Shown: positions 28,086 to 36,123 of the stretch, one piece after another
How positions within the stretch are numbered: the stretch's first letter is position 1
Layout: every line of letters starts with the position of its first letter
Source: Thermosipho melanesiensis BI429
Lineage (GTDB): Bacteria > Thermotogota > Thermotogae > Thermotogales > Fervidobacteriaceae
DNA length: 64,000 nt
Assembly (NCBI RefSeq): GCF_000016905.1
Contig: NC_009616.1
Location: 1,054,001 to 1,118,000, forward strand
Direction of reading: 5' to 3'
The notes under the pieces: generated by a model
What the model saw: only the letters and a program-made list of their open reading frames with translations
What the model was told of the DNA's origin: nothing
The model's database searches: none
Program-made: the position numbers and the translations under genes

Positions 28086-29171
28086 CTACATTTCTAAAGC
28101 AGCATTTTTAAATTCTCTTTTTAATTCTTCCATTAGTTTTTTTACAGATATAATCTCTTTTATTTTAAAAGCGTTTTCTCCTGCAAATGCAAATCCTTCC
28201 TTTAAAAATCCTAACTTTGCTTTTGTTAGAGCTTTTGCAATGCAATATGGTGCTTTTCTAAAATCGCATGTTTTTAAACATTTCCATGGACATTTTATGG
28301 GTCTTGTAATACCGGCTTTTACTTTATCGAGAAAAGTGTTTTTTATTGCGCGTCCCGGGAGTCCTACAGGACTGTCAATGATTACGATATCTTCTTTTTT
28401 GCATTTCAAATACATTTCTTTGAATTTTTCAGATGCATCGCACTCTTCAGTTGCCACAAATCTAGTAGCCATTTGAACACCATCTGCCCCTATCTTTAAA
28501 AATTTATAAATATCTTTTCCGGAAAAGATTCCTCCTGCCGCTATCACTGGAATTTTTTTCTTGTATTTTTCTTCATATTCTCTCACCACAGATATAACTT
28601 TTAAAATAATTTTTTCAAGAGCATATTCTTGATCAAAGATCTGTTCTTTTTTAAATCCCAAATGTCCACCCGCTTTTGGTCCTTCAACAACAAATCCATC
28701 TGGGAGTATGCCGTAATGTTTTATGTAGTATTTCAATATTATCTTTGCAGCTCTTTCCGATGAAACTATTGGAACTATTTTTGTGGATGATTTCTTTAAC
28801 TTTTGGATAGGGATTTCAAGAGGAAGACCTGCTCCCATGAATATTATATCTATTTTTTCTTCAATTGCTGTTTCAAAAAGTTCTGTAAAATCTGAAAGCG
28901 CAACCATTATGTTTACACCTATAATCCCATCAGTTTTACTTCTAGCTTTTCTTATCTCCTTTCTCAAAGCTCTAATATTTGCCTTTCTGAAATTTGTTTC
29001 AAAATCTTTTTCTAACATTCCTATTCCAGCTGCACCAATAACTCCAATTCCACCTTCATTTGCAACAGCACTTGAAAGATTTGAAAGTGATATTCCAACA
29101 CTCATTCCACCTTGAATAATAGGTAACCTGGCAACTAAATTTCCAAAACGCAAATTTGGCATAATTGACAT
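28086..29171 (-). CDS. nitronate monooxygenase-like flavoprotein
   Basis: A 361-residue FMN-dependent TIM-barrel protein of the NPD/FabK superfamily. It opens with LPIIQGGMSVGISLSNLSSAVANEGG and has VEGPKAGGHLGF (with the catalytic-type His), VIAAGGIFSGKDI and GADGVQMATRFVATEE. The C-terminal tail has a cysteine cluster CPWKCLKTC followed by a second Cys-containing segment, a feature of one branch of the family. Nitronate oxidation or an enoyl-ACP reductase role are both possible. The start ATG 29171 has GGGAGGG upstream. It stands alone between two relic regions. Confidence 0.85.
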   Translation of the reverse strand: MSIMPNLRFGNLVARLPIIQGGMSVGISLSNLSSAVANEGGIGVIGAAGIGMLEKDFETNFRKANIRALRKEIRKARSKTDGIIGVNIMVALSDFTELFETAIEEKIDIIFMGAGLPLEIPIQKLKKSSTKIVPIVSSERAAKIILKYYIKHYGILPDGFVVEGPKAGGHLGFKKEQIFDQEYALEKIILKVISVVREYEEKYKKKIPVIAAGGIFSGKDIYKFLKIGADGVQMATRFVATEECDASEKFKEMYLKCKKEDIVIIDSPVGLPGRAIKNTFLDKVKAGITRPIKCPWKCLKTCDFRKAPYCIAKALTKAKLGFLKEGFAFAGENAFKIKEIISVKKLMEELKREFKNAALEM

Positions 29172-29591
29172 AAATATTTCCCTCCCATTTTTGTTTAATA
29201 ATAATATTTTTCGTATACTGATAAAATTATACTACTTTAACTTTATTAATGCAACTTAACTTTAAAACACAAAATAACAAATAGTAGTATTCAATAATTG
29301 AAATCAAAACAAAAAAATTGGGGATTTATTGTTTATATGAACTTTGTATTTTCACATTACTTGATAAATCTTTTTTTATCAAAAGACCCCTCGACTTCTA
29401 TAAGTTACATGATGAATTTTGTTTTGACAAAATAGCCATTTTGTTTTCAAATTAAACTACCATTTGGTTTTAATTACAAAATATTGTAGAAAAGTGTTTG
29501 ATGATATAATTTCCAAACGTTTGAAATATTTGAATATATTAGTAAAAAATGGCTTTTAAGTTTTAAAAATAAAACCATGATAAAGCTCATT
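29172..29591. other. AT-rich intergenic stretch
   Basis: No gene is seen. It presumably holds the promoter of the flavoprotein gene. A small inverted repeat ACAAAAT / ATTTTGT lies near 29,430 and a palindrome CAAACGTTTG near 29,514. Decayed transposon sequence probably extends into its right end. Confidence 0.4.
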
Positions 29592-29746
29592 TGCATGTAG
29601 TGTTCCATGTTAAGTCAAATATATTAGGCATGTGGTAGTGTAAATAAAGAAGCAAACTGAGTATAAGGAAATGGATGTGTTCTAAATGTGAGACTGTTCA
29701 TGGTAGAGATATAAATGTGGCAATAAATATAGTACAATTTGCTTAA
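29592..29746 (+). pseudogene. TnpB (IS200/IS605-type) C-terminal remnant
   Basis: Only the last part of a TnpB nuclease survives. An intact 30-codon frame (29654 to 29746) ends with the zinc-finger and RuvC-III segment MCSKCETVHGRDINVAINI, where D is the last catalytic acid. Just upstream, in another frame, SQIY-stop-ACGSVNKE resembles the preceding finger half SQICSxCGSVNK with its first Cys changed and a stop codon. The rest of the gene and any tnpA are absent. Confidence 0.75.
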
Positions 29747-29780
29747 AAATTGAAGTAAGACGAGAATTAACCAAAATTAG

Positions 29781-29815
29781 TCTTATGGGCCGTGCGCTGA
29801 CGGTGAAACTTACAA
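29781..29815 (+). mobile_element. possible right end of the decayed IS element
   Basis: Just after the TnpB stop comes a GC-richer segment with a short hairpin CCGT-GCGCTG-ACGG, the position and form expected of an IS605-type right end and guide-RNA scaffold. The resemblance is by context; no left end was found. Confidence 0.35.
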
Positions 29816-29915
29816 GAAGTCTACAAATCATCATATGATAAGGCAGAAAACCATATCTTCAGGCATAGTGTAAGTTGTGGTAGTTCTATGATATAATCTT
29901 TACGGAGGTGTAGAA

Positions 29916-31466
29916 ATGAAGAAGCTGCCGATAGGGGTACAGGATTATAGAGAAATAGTAGAAGAAAATTATGTTTATGTGGATAAAACAAAATATTTGT
30001 ATGATTTAATGACAAGTGGGAAGTTTTACTTTTTATCACGACCAAGGAGGTTTGGGAAGAGTTTAACGATATCGACGTTGTATTACATATTCAAAGGGGA
30101 GAAAGAACTTTTCAGAGGAACATACATATACGACAAGTGGGATTTTAAAGAGTATCCCATTATTAAACTTGATATGTCAGATAATATGTTAACGACATAC
30201 GAGGATTTTGTAGAATCACTAAGTGAAAAAATTGAAAAGTTATATAAAAATGAAGGGATAGCGAATATAAATAACAATTTACCAACGCGATTTGGTAATC
30301 TTATAGAAGAATTAAACGCGAAATACAGAGAAAGAGTAGTGATATTAATAGACGAATATGAAGCACCGATATTAGAACATATAAATAACAAAAAAGAAGC
30401 GGAAAAGATAAGAAGTTTTTTAAGAGAGTTTTATAAAAAGATAAAGACAAAAGATGAATACATAAAATTTGTTTTTATGACAGGGATAACGAAGTTTACA
30501 AAGACAGGGGTATTTTCGGCATTAAACAATTTGAATGACATATCGTTGAACAAGAAATATTCACAGATGCTAGGGTACACACAAGAGGAGCTAGAGTATT
30601 ATTTCAAAGAACACATAGAAGAGACGGCAAGAGAGATAGGGATGGGGAAAGAAGAGTTAATAGAGAACCTGAAAGAATACTACAATGGATTTTCATTTGA
30701 TGGGAGGAGGAGTGTATACAATCCATTTTCGATATTGAGATTTTTTGAAGAGAGAGAATTTAAGAACTATTGGTTTGAAAGTGGGTCACCATCGTTTTTG
30801 TACGAATACATAAAGGGGAGGAAAGTGACATATGAAGAGCTAGTGAAATATCCGGTAAGTGCAATGGATTTTACGACGAGGGAGATAGAAGATGCGAATG
30901 CGAACATATTCTTTGCCCAGGCGGGATATTTGACATTTAAAGATGTAAGAAGGTATGGATTTGAAGAAGAATACATATTAGACTATCCGAACATAGAAGT
31001 GAGGAACAGCTTTTCAAAGTTAATATTAGAGGCAAATTATGGAGTAGAAAAAGAAAAGATAAAAGAGGTAAATAGAGAGATAATAAAGTCGTTAGAAAAA
31101 AATGACATAAGAAGAATGATAGAAGAGATAAAGAGGATAATAAGCAGTATACCATACAATTTACACAGGGGAGAAGAGAGATATTATCATTCATTGATAT
31201 ACACGATAATAGCGTCAGCGGGAGTGAATGTGACAGCAGAGGAATTAACGAGTATAGGTAGGAGTGACATAGTGATAGAAGAAAGGGGAAAGGTATACAT
31301 ATTTGAGATAAAGATAGACAAAGGAGCAAGGGAAGGGATAAGACAGATAAAAGAGAAGAGGTATTATGAGAAATACGTAGGGAAAGAGATATATCTGATA
31401 GGGATAAAGATAAGTTCGAAAGAGAGGAATATAGAAGAGTATGTGATTGAGAAAGTAGGAGGATAG
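29916..31466 (+). CDS. AAA-ATPase-like / PD-(D/E)XK nuclease-like protein (DUF1703 type)
   Basis: A 516-residue protein of the AAA-ATPase-like plus DUF1703 family, common in multiple copies in Thermotogota and Bacteroidota. The N-terminus is MKKLPIGVQDYREIVEENYV with VDKTKYLYDLM. The P-loop variant is SRPRRFGKSLTIS at about residues 41 to 53, and a Walker B-like VVILIDEYEAPIL follows. The C-terminal nuclease-like motif is GRSDIVIEERGKVYIFEIKID, which supplies the D-ExK signature. The role is unknown; mobile or defence functions are suspected. Codons are purine-rich. TATAAT lies upstream near 29,892 and a terminator follows. Confidence 0.88.
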   Translation: MKKLPIGVQDYREIVEENYVYVDKTKYLYDLMTSGKFYFLSRPRRFGKSLTISTLYYIFKGEKELFRGTYIYDKWDFKEYPIIKLDMSDNMLTTYEDFVESLSEKIEKLYKNEGIANINNNLPTRFGNLIEELNAKYRERVVILIDEYEAPILEHINNKKEAEKIRSFLREFYKKIKTKDEYIKFVFMTGITKFTKTGVFSALNNLNDISLNKKYSQMLGYTQEELEYYFKEHIEETAREIGMGKEELIENLKEYYNGFSFDGRRSVYNPFSILRFFEEREFKNYWFESGSPSFLYEYIKGRKVTYEELVKYPVSAMDFTTREIEDANANIFFAQAGYLTFKDVRRYGFEEEYILDYPNIEVRNSFSKLILEANYGVEKEKIKEVNREIIKSLEKNDIRRMIEEIKRIISSIPYNLHRGEERYYHSLIYTIIASAGVNVTAEELTSIGRSDIVIEERGKVYIFEIKIDKGAREGIRQIKEKRYYEKYVGKEIYLIGIKISSKERNIEEYVIEKVGG

Positions 31467-31470
31467 AGTA

Positions 31471-31506
31471 AAAATTGCTTGGTCAAATAACCAAGCAATT
31501 TTAAAA
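31471..31506 (+). terminator. terminator of the DUF1703-type gene
   Basis: A 13-bp stem AAAATTGCTTGGT / ACCAAGCAATTTT with loop CAAATA, followed only by a short T run. The sequence is also part of a degenerate copy of the neighbouring gene's 3' end; see the pseudogene entry. Confidence 0.6.
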
Positions 31507-31645
31507 TTTCAAATATATTTGTTTCGTTTAATGTTTATGCATATTTATAATTTGGATTTTTTTATCCATTTTACAAAAGATGTTGTAGAAGAATTTTTGT
31601 GTTATTTCTAAACAACATTAATTGTTTTATATTGTATTTACTTTT
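31480..31645 (-). pseudogene. remnant of a third paralogue of the adjacent helical proteins
   Basis: On the minus strand the sequence encodes NETNIFEILK with flanking MDKKI-like text, closely matching the end of the neighbouring 186-residue protein (LDKIKDRYKYI...NETDILEILK), but stops and frameshifts break it. Even the GCTTGG hairpin after the stop codon is duplicated. This is a decayed tandem copy. Confidence 0.55.
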
Positions 31646-31656
31646 TATCGTGTTAA

Positions 31657-31689
31657 GAAAATAGCTTGGCTGTTTAGCCAAGCTATTTT
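31657..31689 (-). terminator. terminator of the two helical-protein genes
   Basis: A 14-bp perfect stem AAAATAGCTTGGCT / AGCCAAGCTATTTT with a four-base loop. It overlaps the stop codon of the minus-strand gene and ends in TTTTC. Confidence 0.8.
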
Positions 31690-32243
31690 AATATTTCCAA
31701 TATGTCTGTTTCATTTTGTGATTCTATGATATATTTGTATCTATCTTTTATTTTATCTAACATTGAAACCATTTCATCTGATGTTTTATCCAGTTTTTTT
31801 CTGTAATATGTCATCATGCTACTAGTGATATTTTCGATGTAATTTATAAAATCTTCTGAAAATTTGTATGTTATTCTAAAGTATTTTTCAAATAAATCGT
31901 TTAATTTCTTTATCTCTTCGTTATCAATTTTGCTTTTTAGTCTTATTACAAGAGAAGTTAGTTTATTAATATTACTTTTGTAATTTTCCAATTTTTCTAT
32001 GTATATATCTGGATTTGAGGAGTCCATTTTACGTAATTCATATAAGAATTTTAATGAAGTGTATTTTTTAAATGTGTCCCATGACACTTCTTTTTCTACT
32101 GCTTCTTTGTATTGAAGAAGTGTTTTTATTTCTCCTATTCCCATTTCCTCTAGTTCTTTTTTCGAAGATGTAAAGTATATTATTGTTGCAAATATAATTA
32201 TTATTAGAAAAAATACTCCACAACCTCTAATTAGCCTTTTCAT
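31683..32243 (-). CDS. membrane-anchored helical protein, paralogue 1
   Basis: A 186-residue protein: a short basic N-terminus with GCG, one membrane helix (VFFLIIIIFATIIYF), then about 155 residues of charged amphipathic helix without known motifs. The start of the helix (KRLIRGCGVFFLI) and the C-terminus (DRYKYI...ILEILK) match the next gene, so the two are tandem paralogues. The helix suggests a protein anchored in the inner membrane with a helical domain outside. I start at ATG 32243; GTG 32252 is in the AGGAGTG ribosome-binding site. The function is unknown. Confidence 0.65.
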   Translation of the reverse strand: MKRLIRGCGVFFLIIIIFATIIYFTSSKKELEEMGIGEIKTLLQYKEAVEKEVSWDTFKKYTSLKFLYELRKMDSSNPDIYIEKLENYKSNINKLTSLVIRLKSKIDNEEIKKLNDLFEKYFRITYKFSEDFINYIENITSSMMTYYRKKLDKTSDEMVSMLDKIKDRYKYIIESQNETDILEILK

Positions 32244-32254
32244 CTTTTTCACTC

Positions 32255-32977
32255 CTATTTTAGTAATCCAAGAAGGTCTTCTTCGTTTTCTTGCTTTAAT
32301 GTGTATTTGTATCTATCTTTGAATTTATTATAAATATCTTTGTATTTATCAAGTAACTTTTTAGTTTTACTTTGGTATATCTTACTTTTTATTTTTGAGT
32401 TTATATTGTTAAGATAATTCCTTAATGTAAATACTAATTCATCTTTTATTTTTACCATCTGGTTTAGATATTCGTTTAGCTTTCTTACGTTTTTGTTTTT
32501 TGGGTCTATTTTCATTCCAAGAAGACCAATTGATTTCCATTTTGAAAGTAAAAGATTTATTTCTTCAAGTTGTTCTGTGTATATTTCCATGTCGGAGTTT
32601 GGTGAAACTTCTGAAAGAATTTTTACTATGTTTTTGTGACTAAATAGATATTCTTTCATTTTTTCTAAATCATACCTTTGTGATAGCTCTTCTACATATT
32701 CTCTTAAATTATGGATTTTATATAGGTCTATTTTTGGTTGAGAAACTTTTTCTACTTCTTCTTCCTGCACTGTTTGTGTAGATTCGTAGCTTTTTAAAAA
32801 TTCACTTTCCCAGTTTTCATCTTCTGTTTCTGTACTTTCTTGTGTAATTTGTTGGTTGTATGTAGTTGTAGTTTCTTCTTCATTTCCAGATTTAATGTTT
32901 ACAAGCACTATTAATCCTATAAATGCCACAAGCACTATTAATACAAAAAAACCGCATCCTTTCAAAAGTTTTTTCAT
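32255..32977 (-). CDS. membrane-anchored helical protein, paralogue 2
   Basis: A 240-residue relative of the downstream gene. It has KKLLKGCGFFVLIVLVAFIG as an N-terminal membrane helix, then an acidic, Thr/Gln/Glu-rich low-complexity linker (about residues 35 to 70), and a long helical domain ending DRYKYTLKQENEEDLLGLLK. The linker is absent from paralogue 1. The start ATG 32977 follows AAAGGAGGATATAAC; the longer in-frame TTG 33040 is rejected. It is probably transcribed together with paralogue 1, 11 bases downstream. The function is unknown. Confidence 0.65.
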   Translation of the reverse strand: MKKLLKGCGFFVLIVLVAFIGLIVLVNIKSGNEEETTTTYNQQITQESTETEDENWESEFLKSYESTQTVQEEEVEKVSQPKIDLYKIHNLREYVEELSQRYDLEKMKEYLFSHKNIVKILSEVSPNSDMEIYTEQLEEINLLLSKWKSIGLLGMKIDPKNKNVRKLNEYLNQMVKIKDELVFTLRNYLNNINSKIKSKIYQSKTKKLLDKYKDIYNKFKDRYKYTLKQENEEDLLGLLK

Positions 32978-33089
32978 GTTATATCCTCCTTTTGATAAAA
33001 AAATCAGTAAAATAATAACATGAAGTTTTATTAATGTCAACGTAACAAATATTTGTAATATATATGAGTATCAAGAAATACATGTTTTG

Positions 33090-33425
33090 TTATTTTCGAC
33101 TAAAATCTCCGTGGATTTCCATAAAATATTTGTTTTTATCGTTGTCTGCAGAAATATATTCAATATTTAAAGGAGTAAATGGATAATTTATACAATACGG
33201 AGGTTTTCTATTGTAATTTAATATTGAAATCAATTTGTTTTTGATAAATAACAAAAGAAATTTTCTTTCATCTCCTCTTCCGTCAAAAACTTTAAGGCCT
33301 GCAAGTAATATATACCATACGGTCTGATACAAATCTTCGTAAGAACATATCTTCCTTTTGTATTTTTTATAATATTTCCCCGTTATTTGTTTTACATCTT
33401 CTTTGTATTTTTCGTATATGCCCAT
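33090..33425 (-). CDS. sigma-region-2-like small protein, cassette A
   Basis: A 111-residue protein with a segment like sigma-70 region 2 (CSYEDLYQTVWYILLAGLKVF, then DGRGDERKFLLLFIKNKLIS), followed by a basic YNRKPPYC part. There is no region 4, so if it acts as a sigma factor it needs a partner; it may instead be a regulator. The homologue in cassette B (50588 to 50920) is similar along its whole length. It starts at ATG 33425 after GGGGGG. It is the last gene of the four-gene cassette, set apart by a hairpin. Confidence 0.65.
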   Translation of the reverse strand: MGIYEKYKEDVKQITGKYYKKYKRKICSYEDLYQTVWYILLAGLKVFDGRGDERKFLLLFIKNKLISILNYNRKPPYCINYPFTPLNIEYISADNDKNKYFMEIHGDFSRK

Positions 33426-33446
33426 TTTTAACCCCCCTTTGAATAG

Positions 33447-33466
33447 AGAGGGGATACCCCCCCTCT
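33447..33466 (-). terminator. hairpin between the 62-residue gene and the sigma-like gene, cassette A
   Basis: A 7-bp stem AGAGGGG / CCCCTCT with a six-base loop. It is not followed by a U-run, so it may attenuate rather than stop. Cassette B has a true terminator at the same position. Confidence 0.5.
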
Positions 33467-33468
33467 TT

Positions 33469-33657
33469 TTAAAACATAGAACTTGCAAGGTAATCTATGG
33501 CAGGTGATAGGATGATTTCTAATATTTCCCTTGGAATATCAATGTTTAAATCATCTAATATGTTATCTATTAGTTCTGTAACTTCTTTCTTTTTTATTTC
33601 ACCATCTCCTGGTCTTTCAACAAGTTCCATAAAAAGTTTAACTATATTCCAAAGCAT
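33469..33657 (-). CDS. 62-residue conserved cassette protein, cassette A
   Basis: A 62-residue, acidic, helical protein beginning MLWNIVKLFMELVERPG, with a KKKEVTELIDNILDDLNI core and a hydrophobic LSPAIDYLASSMF end. It matches the 62-residue cassette B protein over its full length. The amphipathic N-terminus could touch a membrane or form a dimer; in related clusters of Firmicutes a small YvrJ-type membrane protein sits at this place, but the sequence is not YvrJ. The ribosome-binding site is AAGGTGGG. The function is unknown. Confidence 0.6.
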   Translation of the reverse strand: MLWNIVKLFMELVERPGDGEIKKKEVTELIDNILDDLNIDIPREILEIILSPAIDYLASSMF

Positions 33658-33668
33658 ATTGTCCCACC

Positions 33669-33881
33669 TTATTTAATTAAATCCAACAATACGTTGGTGT
33701 TTGTCTCTACGATTCTTGCTTCATCAAAGACATATACCTGTGGAACAAGTCCGTTGTCGATAAGTGCTTGAGCGTCTGTTTTAAGTGTTTCTTGGTTTAT
33801 ATTTTCAGGTGGTTCTGGTATGTTTATTCTTAATGACTTTCCGTCCGTTTGGTTTCTAAATACAAGTGCCAATCTTTTCAT
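33669..33881 (-). CDS. DUF2922-family protein, cassette A
   Basis: A 70-residue protein of the DUF2922 type: KRLALVFRNQTDGKSLRINIP, an acidic middle, and ARIVETNTNVLLDLIK at the end. The family is found beside DUF1659 in Firmicutes and its function is unknown. The cassette B copy has exactly the same length and the same ending VETNTNV. It is the second gene of the cassette, 25 bases after the DUF1659 gene. Confidence 0.72.
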   Translation of the reverse strand: MKRLALVFRNQTDGKSLRINIPEPPENINQETLKTDAQALIDNGLVPQVYVFDEARIVETNTNVLLDLIK

Positions 33882-33906
33882 TTTATCCTCTCCTTTCTAA
33901 TTTTTC

Positions 33907-34092
33907 TTACATAACACTTTCAAAAGTTACTAGTGTTGCGCTATCAAGTGTATAAGTTGTGTATTTGGAAAGTATCTGTGTAATATTTGCTGCCTTTGTA
34001 ACGTCGATTTCTTGCACGTTTAATGTCTGTCTTTTGTACACTTCCTTTCCATCACTTACCCCCACTAACCATCTTATGGAAAGTCTTTTCAT
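33907..34092 (-). CDS. DUF1659-family protein, cassette A
   Basis: A 61-residue protein of the DUF1659 type, with KRLSIRWLVGVSDGKEVYKR, then QTLNVQEIDVTKAANITQI and a short tail. The family is small and of unknown function and usually precedes DUF2922. It is the first gene of cassette A, with an AAGGAGG ribosome-binding site and a conserved promoter-like region upstream. The cassette B homologue reads KKLSVKWLAGTDANGEPVFK. Confidence 0.72.
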   Translation of the reverse strand: MKRLSIRWLVGVSDGKEVYKRQTLNVQEIDVTKAANITQILSKYTTYTLDSATLVTFESVM

Positions 34093-34118
34093 ATCTTTTT
34101 ACCTCCTTTTTTCTTTTC

Positions 34119-34187
34119 TGCGGCCGCAGTCATATAAATATATCTACGTGAGGGTGATGGTTTTAACCGAATCTATACATTTGTATA
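34119..34187 (-). promoter_or_regulatory. conserved promoter/operator of cassette A
   Basis: On the minus strand a TATACAAATGTATA palindrome (34174 to 34187) is followed after exactly 26 bases by GTAGATATATTTATATG (34131 to 34147), then CTGCGGCCGCAG and the DUF1659 gene 38 bases later. Both blocks and the 26-base distance are identical in cassette B, while the sequence between them has diverged. The block near the start contains TATATT-type -10 candidates. Confidence 0.65.
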
Positions 34188-34728
34188 TATATTGTAACAG
34201 ATGGAGAGAATTTTATCAAGAAAATATCTTGATAAAAGTAGGTGATATGGGGAAAAGTGTTTGAAATATTTTTATTTAAAGTGAAATTTAAATCAATGTA
34301 ATGTAATATTTATTTAGGAGGTTTTTAAGGGAAATTAGAATAATTTGTTGAATGGCTTTCCTTTTAAAAAAAAGTGATGGTGAAAAACATTTATTTTTCA
34401 TTTGTCTCTTTTTAAGTATTTTTTTAGTTTTTAAGTGTTTTATTCCCTTGATGGAATGAATTGTTTTTTTGTAAATCTTTTTGGAGGTCAAAAACTGCCA
34501 TGGAACTATATAATCCTTGTTGGAATTATTTGGGATTATAAGACATGCGTTTCTGAAATGAGAAGAGTAATGAATCAAAGATGTTTGTTTTTATGATAGT
34601 TTTTCTTAGATGTAAAATAATTATTTACATTAAAGTTAATTTTTCTCGAATAAATATAAAAAGTACTTAAAATTTCTTGTAAAAATGGTAAAATTACTTT
34701 TGGGATTACGTGAATAGGGATATATGTA
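34188..34728. other. AT-rich intergenic stretch between cassette A and the polysaccharide locus
   Basis: No gene is supported. A 96-codon frame on the minus strand (34288 to 34578) has no homologue or good ribosome-binding site and is probably chance. A short inverted repeat TTTTATCAAG / CTTGATAAAA lies near 34,212 to 34,238. Confidence 0.4.
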
Positions 34729-34750
34729 AATTGAATGAGAGAGTTCAATT
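34729..34750 (+). promoter_or_regulatory. inverted repeat upstream of the polysaccharide promoter
   Basis: AATTGAA and TTCAATT are separated by eight bases (34729 to 34735 and 34744 to 34750). It lies just upstream of the -35 box, where an activator could bind. Confidence 0.35.
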
Positions 34751-34765
34751 AACTTATTTAGATAC

Positions 34766-34794
34766 TTGGATATTTAGTTAGTTTGAGTTATAAT
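34766..34794 (+). promoter_or_regulatory. promoter of the polysaccharide locus
   Basis: TTGGAT (34766 to 34771), a 17-base spacer and consensus TATAAT (34789 to 34794), 27 bases before the first gene. Confidence 0.75.
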
Positions 34795-34820
34795 ATAAAA
34801 GTGAAAATAAAGAGGTGGAT

Positions 34821-36122
34821 ATGGTGAATCGATTACCAAAATATATTGATTTGTCCATTTTGTTTGTGATAAATTTATTCTTTTTTGGATATTCTTGGTA
34901 TATAGCTTTGGTATTATCTGTAGTTTTTTTTCTAGGGTTTTATGCGTTTAGGTCTTATGATATGGAAATAATGAAATCCTTAAATGATTCTACTATAAGG
35001 ATAGTTGCAGGGGTTATATTTGGTTCTATAATTCTTCTTATCTTATATCCATTATTCCTTGAAAATTATATAAACCGAAATGCGTTTATATACAATTTTT
35101 TGATTTCCATTGTTGTTTTTCCAATTATCCATAAAATTGAATATAAATTGTTTGAAAAACGTGCAAAACAAAGAAAATATTTAGTAATAGGAAAAAAAGA
35201 TGAAATAGGAAATATATTAGATGAGATTCAAGAAAAAACATTAAATAAACTTTACTTTGTTGATTACATAAATCCATCACCAGTAAAACTTGATGAACTT
35301 ATAAATAAAGAAATCACAGAAAAAAAAGCAAATAAAAATAATAAAACACCAGCATACGATGCAATTTTGGTAACAGACCCAAAATTGGAAGAAAAAGTAA
35401 AAGATAAGCTTGAAGAATATAAAAAAATGGGAATAAAAATAGAATATCTTCCAATTTTAGTAGAAAAACATTTAAAACGAATCCCGTTAAAAGTTGTGGA
35501 GAAATTTAAAGAACATTATTCAATAATCTTTAACCAGGAGCATGAATCACCAGCAAAAAGGGTTGTGGATGTGATAGTATCACTTATCGCACTTGTGATT
35601 TTCTCGCCATTTATGCTTATAATTGCGCTGGGAATTCTTATAGAAGATGGAAGACCCGTGGTGTTTAAGCAAGATAGGATAGGAAAAGATGGAAAAATAT
35701 TTACCATGTATAAGTTTAGAAGCATGAAAAATGTAGAAAGAGAAAAACCATTATTTGCAGATCAAGAGCAAGATAGGATAACTAAAGTGGGGAAGGTAAT
35801 TAGAAAGCTAAGGCTTGATGAACTTCCCCAGTTTTTTAACGTACTTAAAGGCGATATGAGCGTTGTTGGGCCAAGACCGGAACAAAAGAATTTTGTGGAA
35901 GAATTTGAAAAGCATATTACAGGTTATAAATACAGGCATATTACAAAACCTGGAATAACAGGATGGGCGCAAATAATGTATAAATATACTTCAAATATTG
36001 ATGAAACATCTAAAAAACTTGAATATGATTTGTGGTATGTGAAAAATGATAATGTATTTATTAATTTAAAAGTCATAATTCAAACACTTGAAGCAATGGT
36101 TTTTAAGAGGGGGGCTATGTAA
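34821..36122 (+). CDS. undecaprenyl-phosphate sugar phosphotransferase (priming enzyme)
   Basis: A 433-residue polyprenyl-phosphate phosphoglycosyltransferase of the WbaP/CpsE type. About four membrane helices in the first 120 residues precede a nucleotide-binding-like CoA-ligase-like linker. The catalytic C-terminal domain has KRVVDVIVSLIALVIFSPFM (membrane re-entrant helix), FKQDRIGKDGKIFTMYKFRSM, LRLDELPQFFNVLKGDMSVVGPRP and the terminal KPGITGWAQI. It attaches the first sugar to the lipid carrier. The start is ATG 34821; the GTG 34815 is inside GAGGTG. It is the first gene of the locus. Confidence 0.93.
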   Translation: MVNRLPKYIDLSILFVINLFFFGYSWYIALVLSVVFFLGFYAFRSYDMEIMKSLNDSTIRIVAGVIFGSIILLILYPLFLENYINRNAFIYNFLISIVVFPIIHKIEYKLFEKRAKQRKYLVIGKKDEIGNILDEIQEKTLNKLYFVDYINPSPVKLDELINKEITEKKANKNNKTPAYDAILVTDPKLEEKVKDKLEEYKKMGIKIEYLPILVEKHLKRIPLKVVEKFKEHYSIIFNQEHESPAKRVVDVIVSLIALVIFSPFMLIIALGILIEDGRPVVFKQDRIGKDGKIFTMYKFRSMKNVEREKPLFADQEQDRITKVGKVIRKLRLDELPQFFNVLKGDMSVVGPRPEQKNFVEEFEKHITGYKYRHITKPGITGWAQIMYKYTSNIDETSKKLEYDLWYVKNDNVFINLKVIIQTLEAMVFKRGAM

Positions 36123-36123
36123 G

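Noticed and set aside
28024-28476. 150-codon plus-strand frame
   Set aside because: Lies opposite the nitronate-monooxygenase-like gene, whose motifs are clear; a shadow frame.
29420-29480. Short inverted repeats in the intergenic region as a terminator
   Set aside because: The stems are AT-only and short, and no gene ends nearby in the right direction.
34288-34578. 96-codon frame on the minus strand upstream of cassette A
   Set aside because: No good ribosome-binding site, no recognisable motif, and no counterpart at the same place upstream of cassette B.
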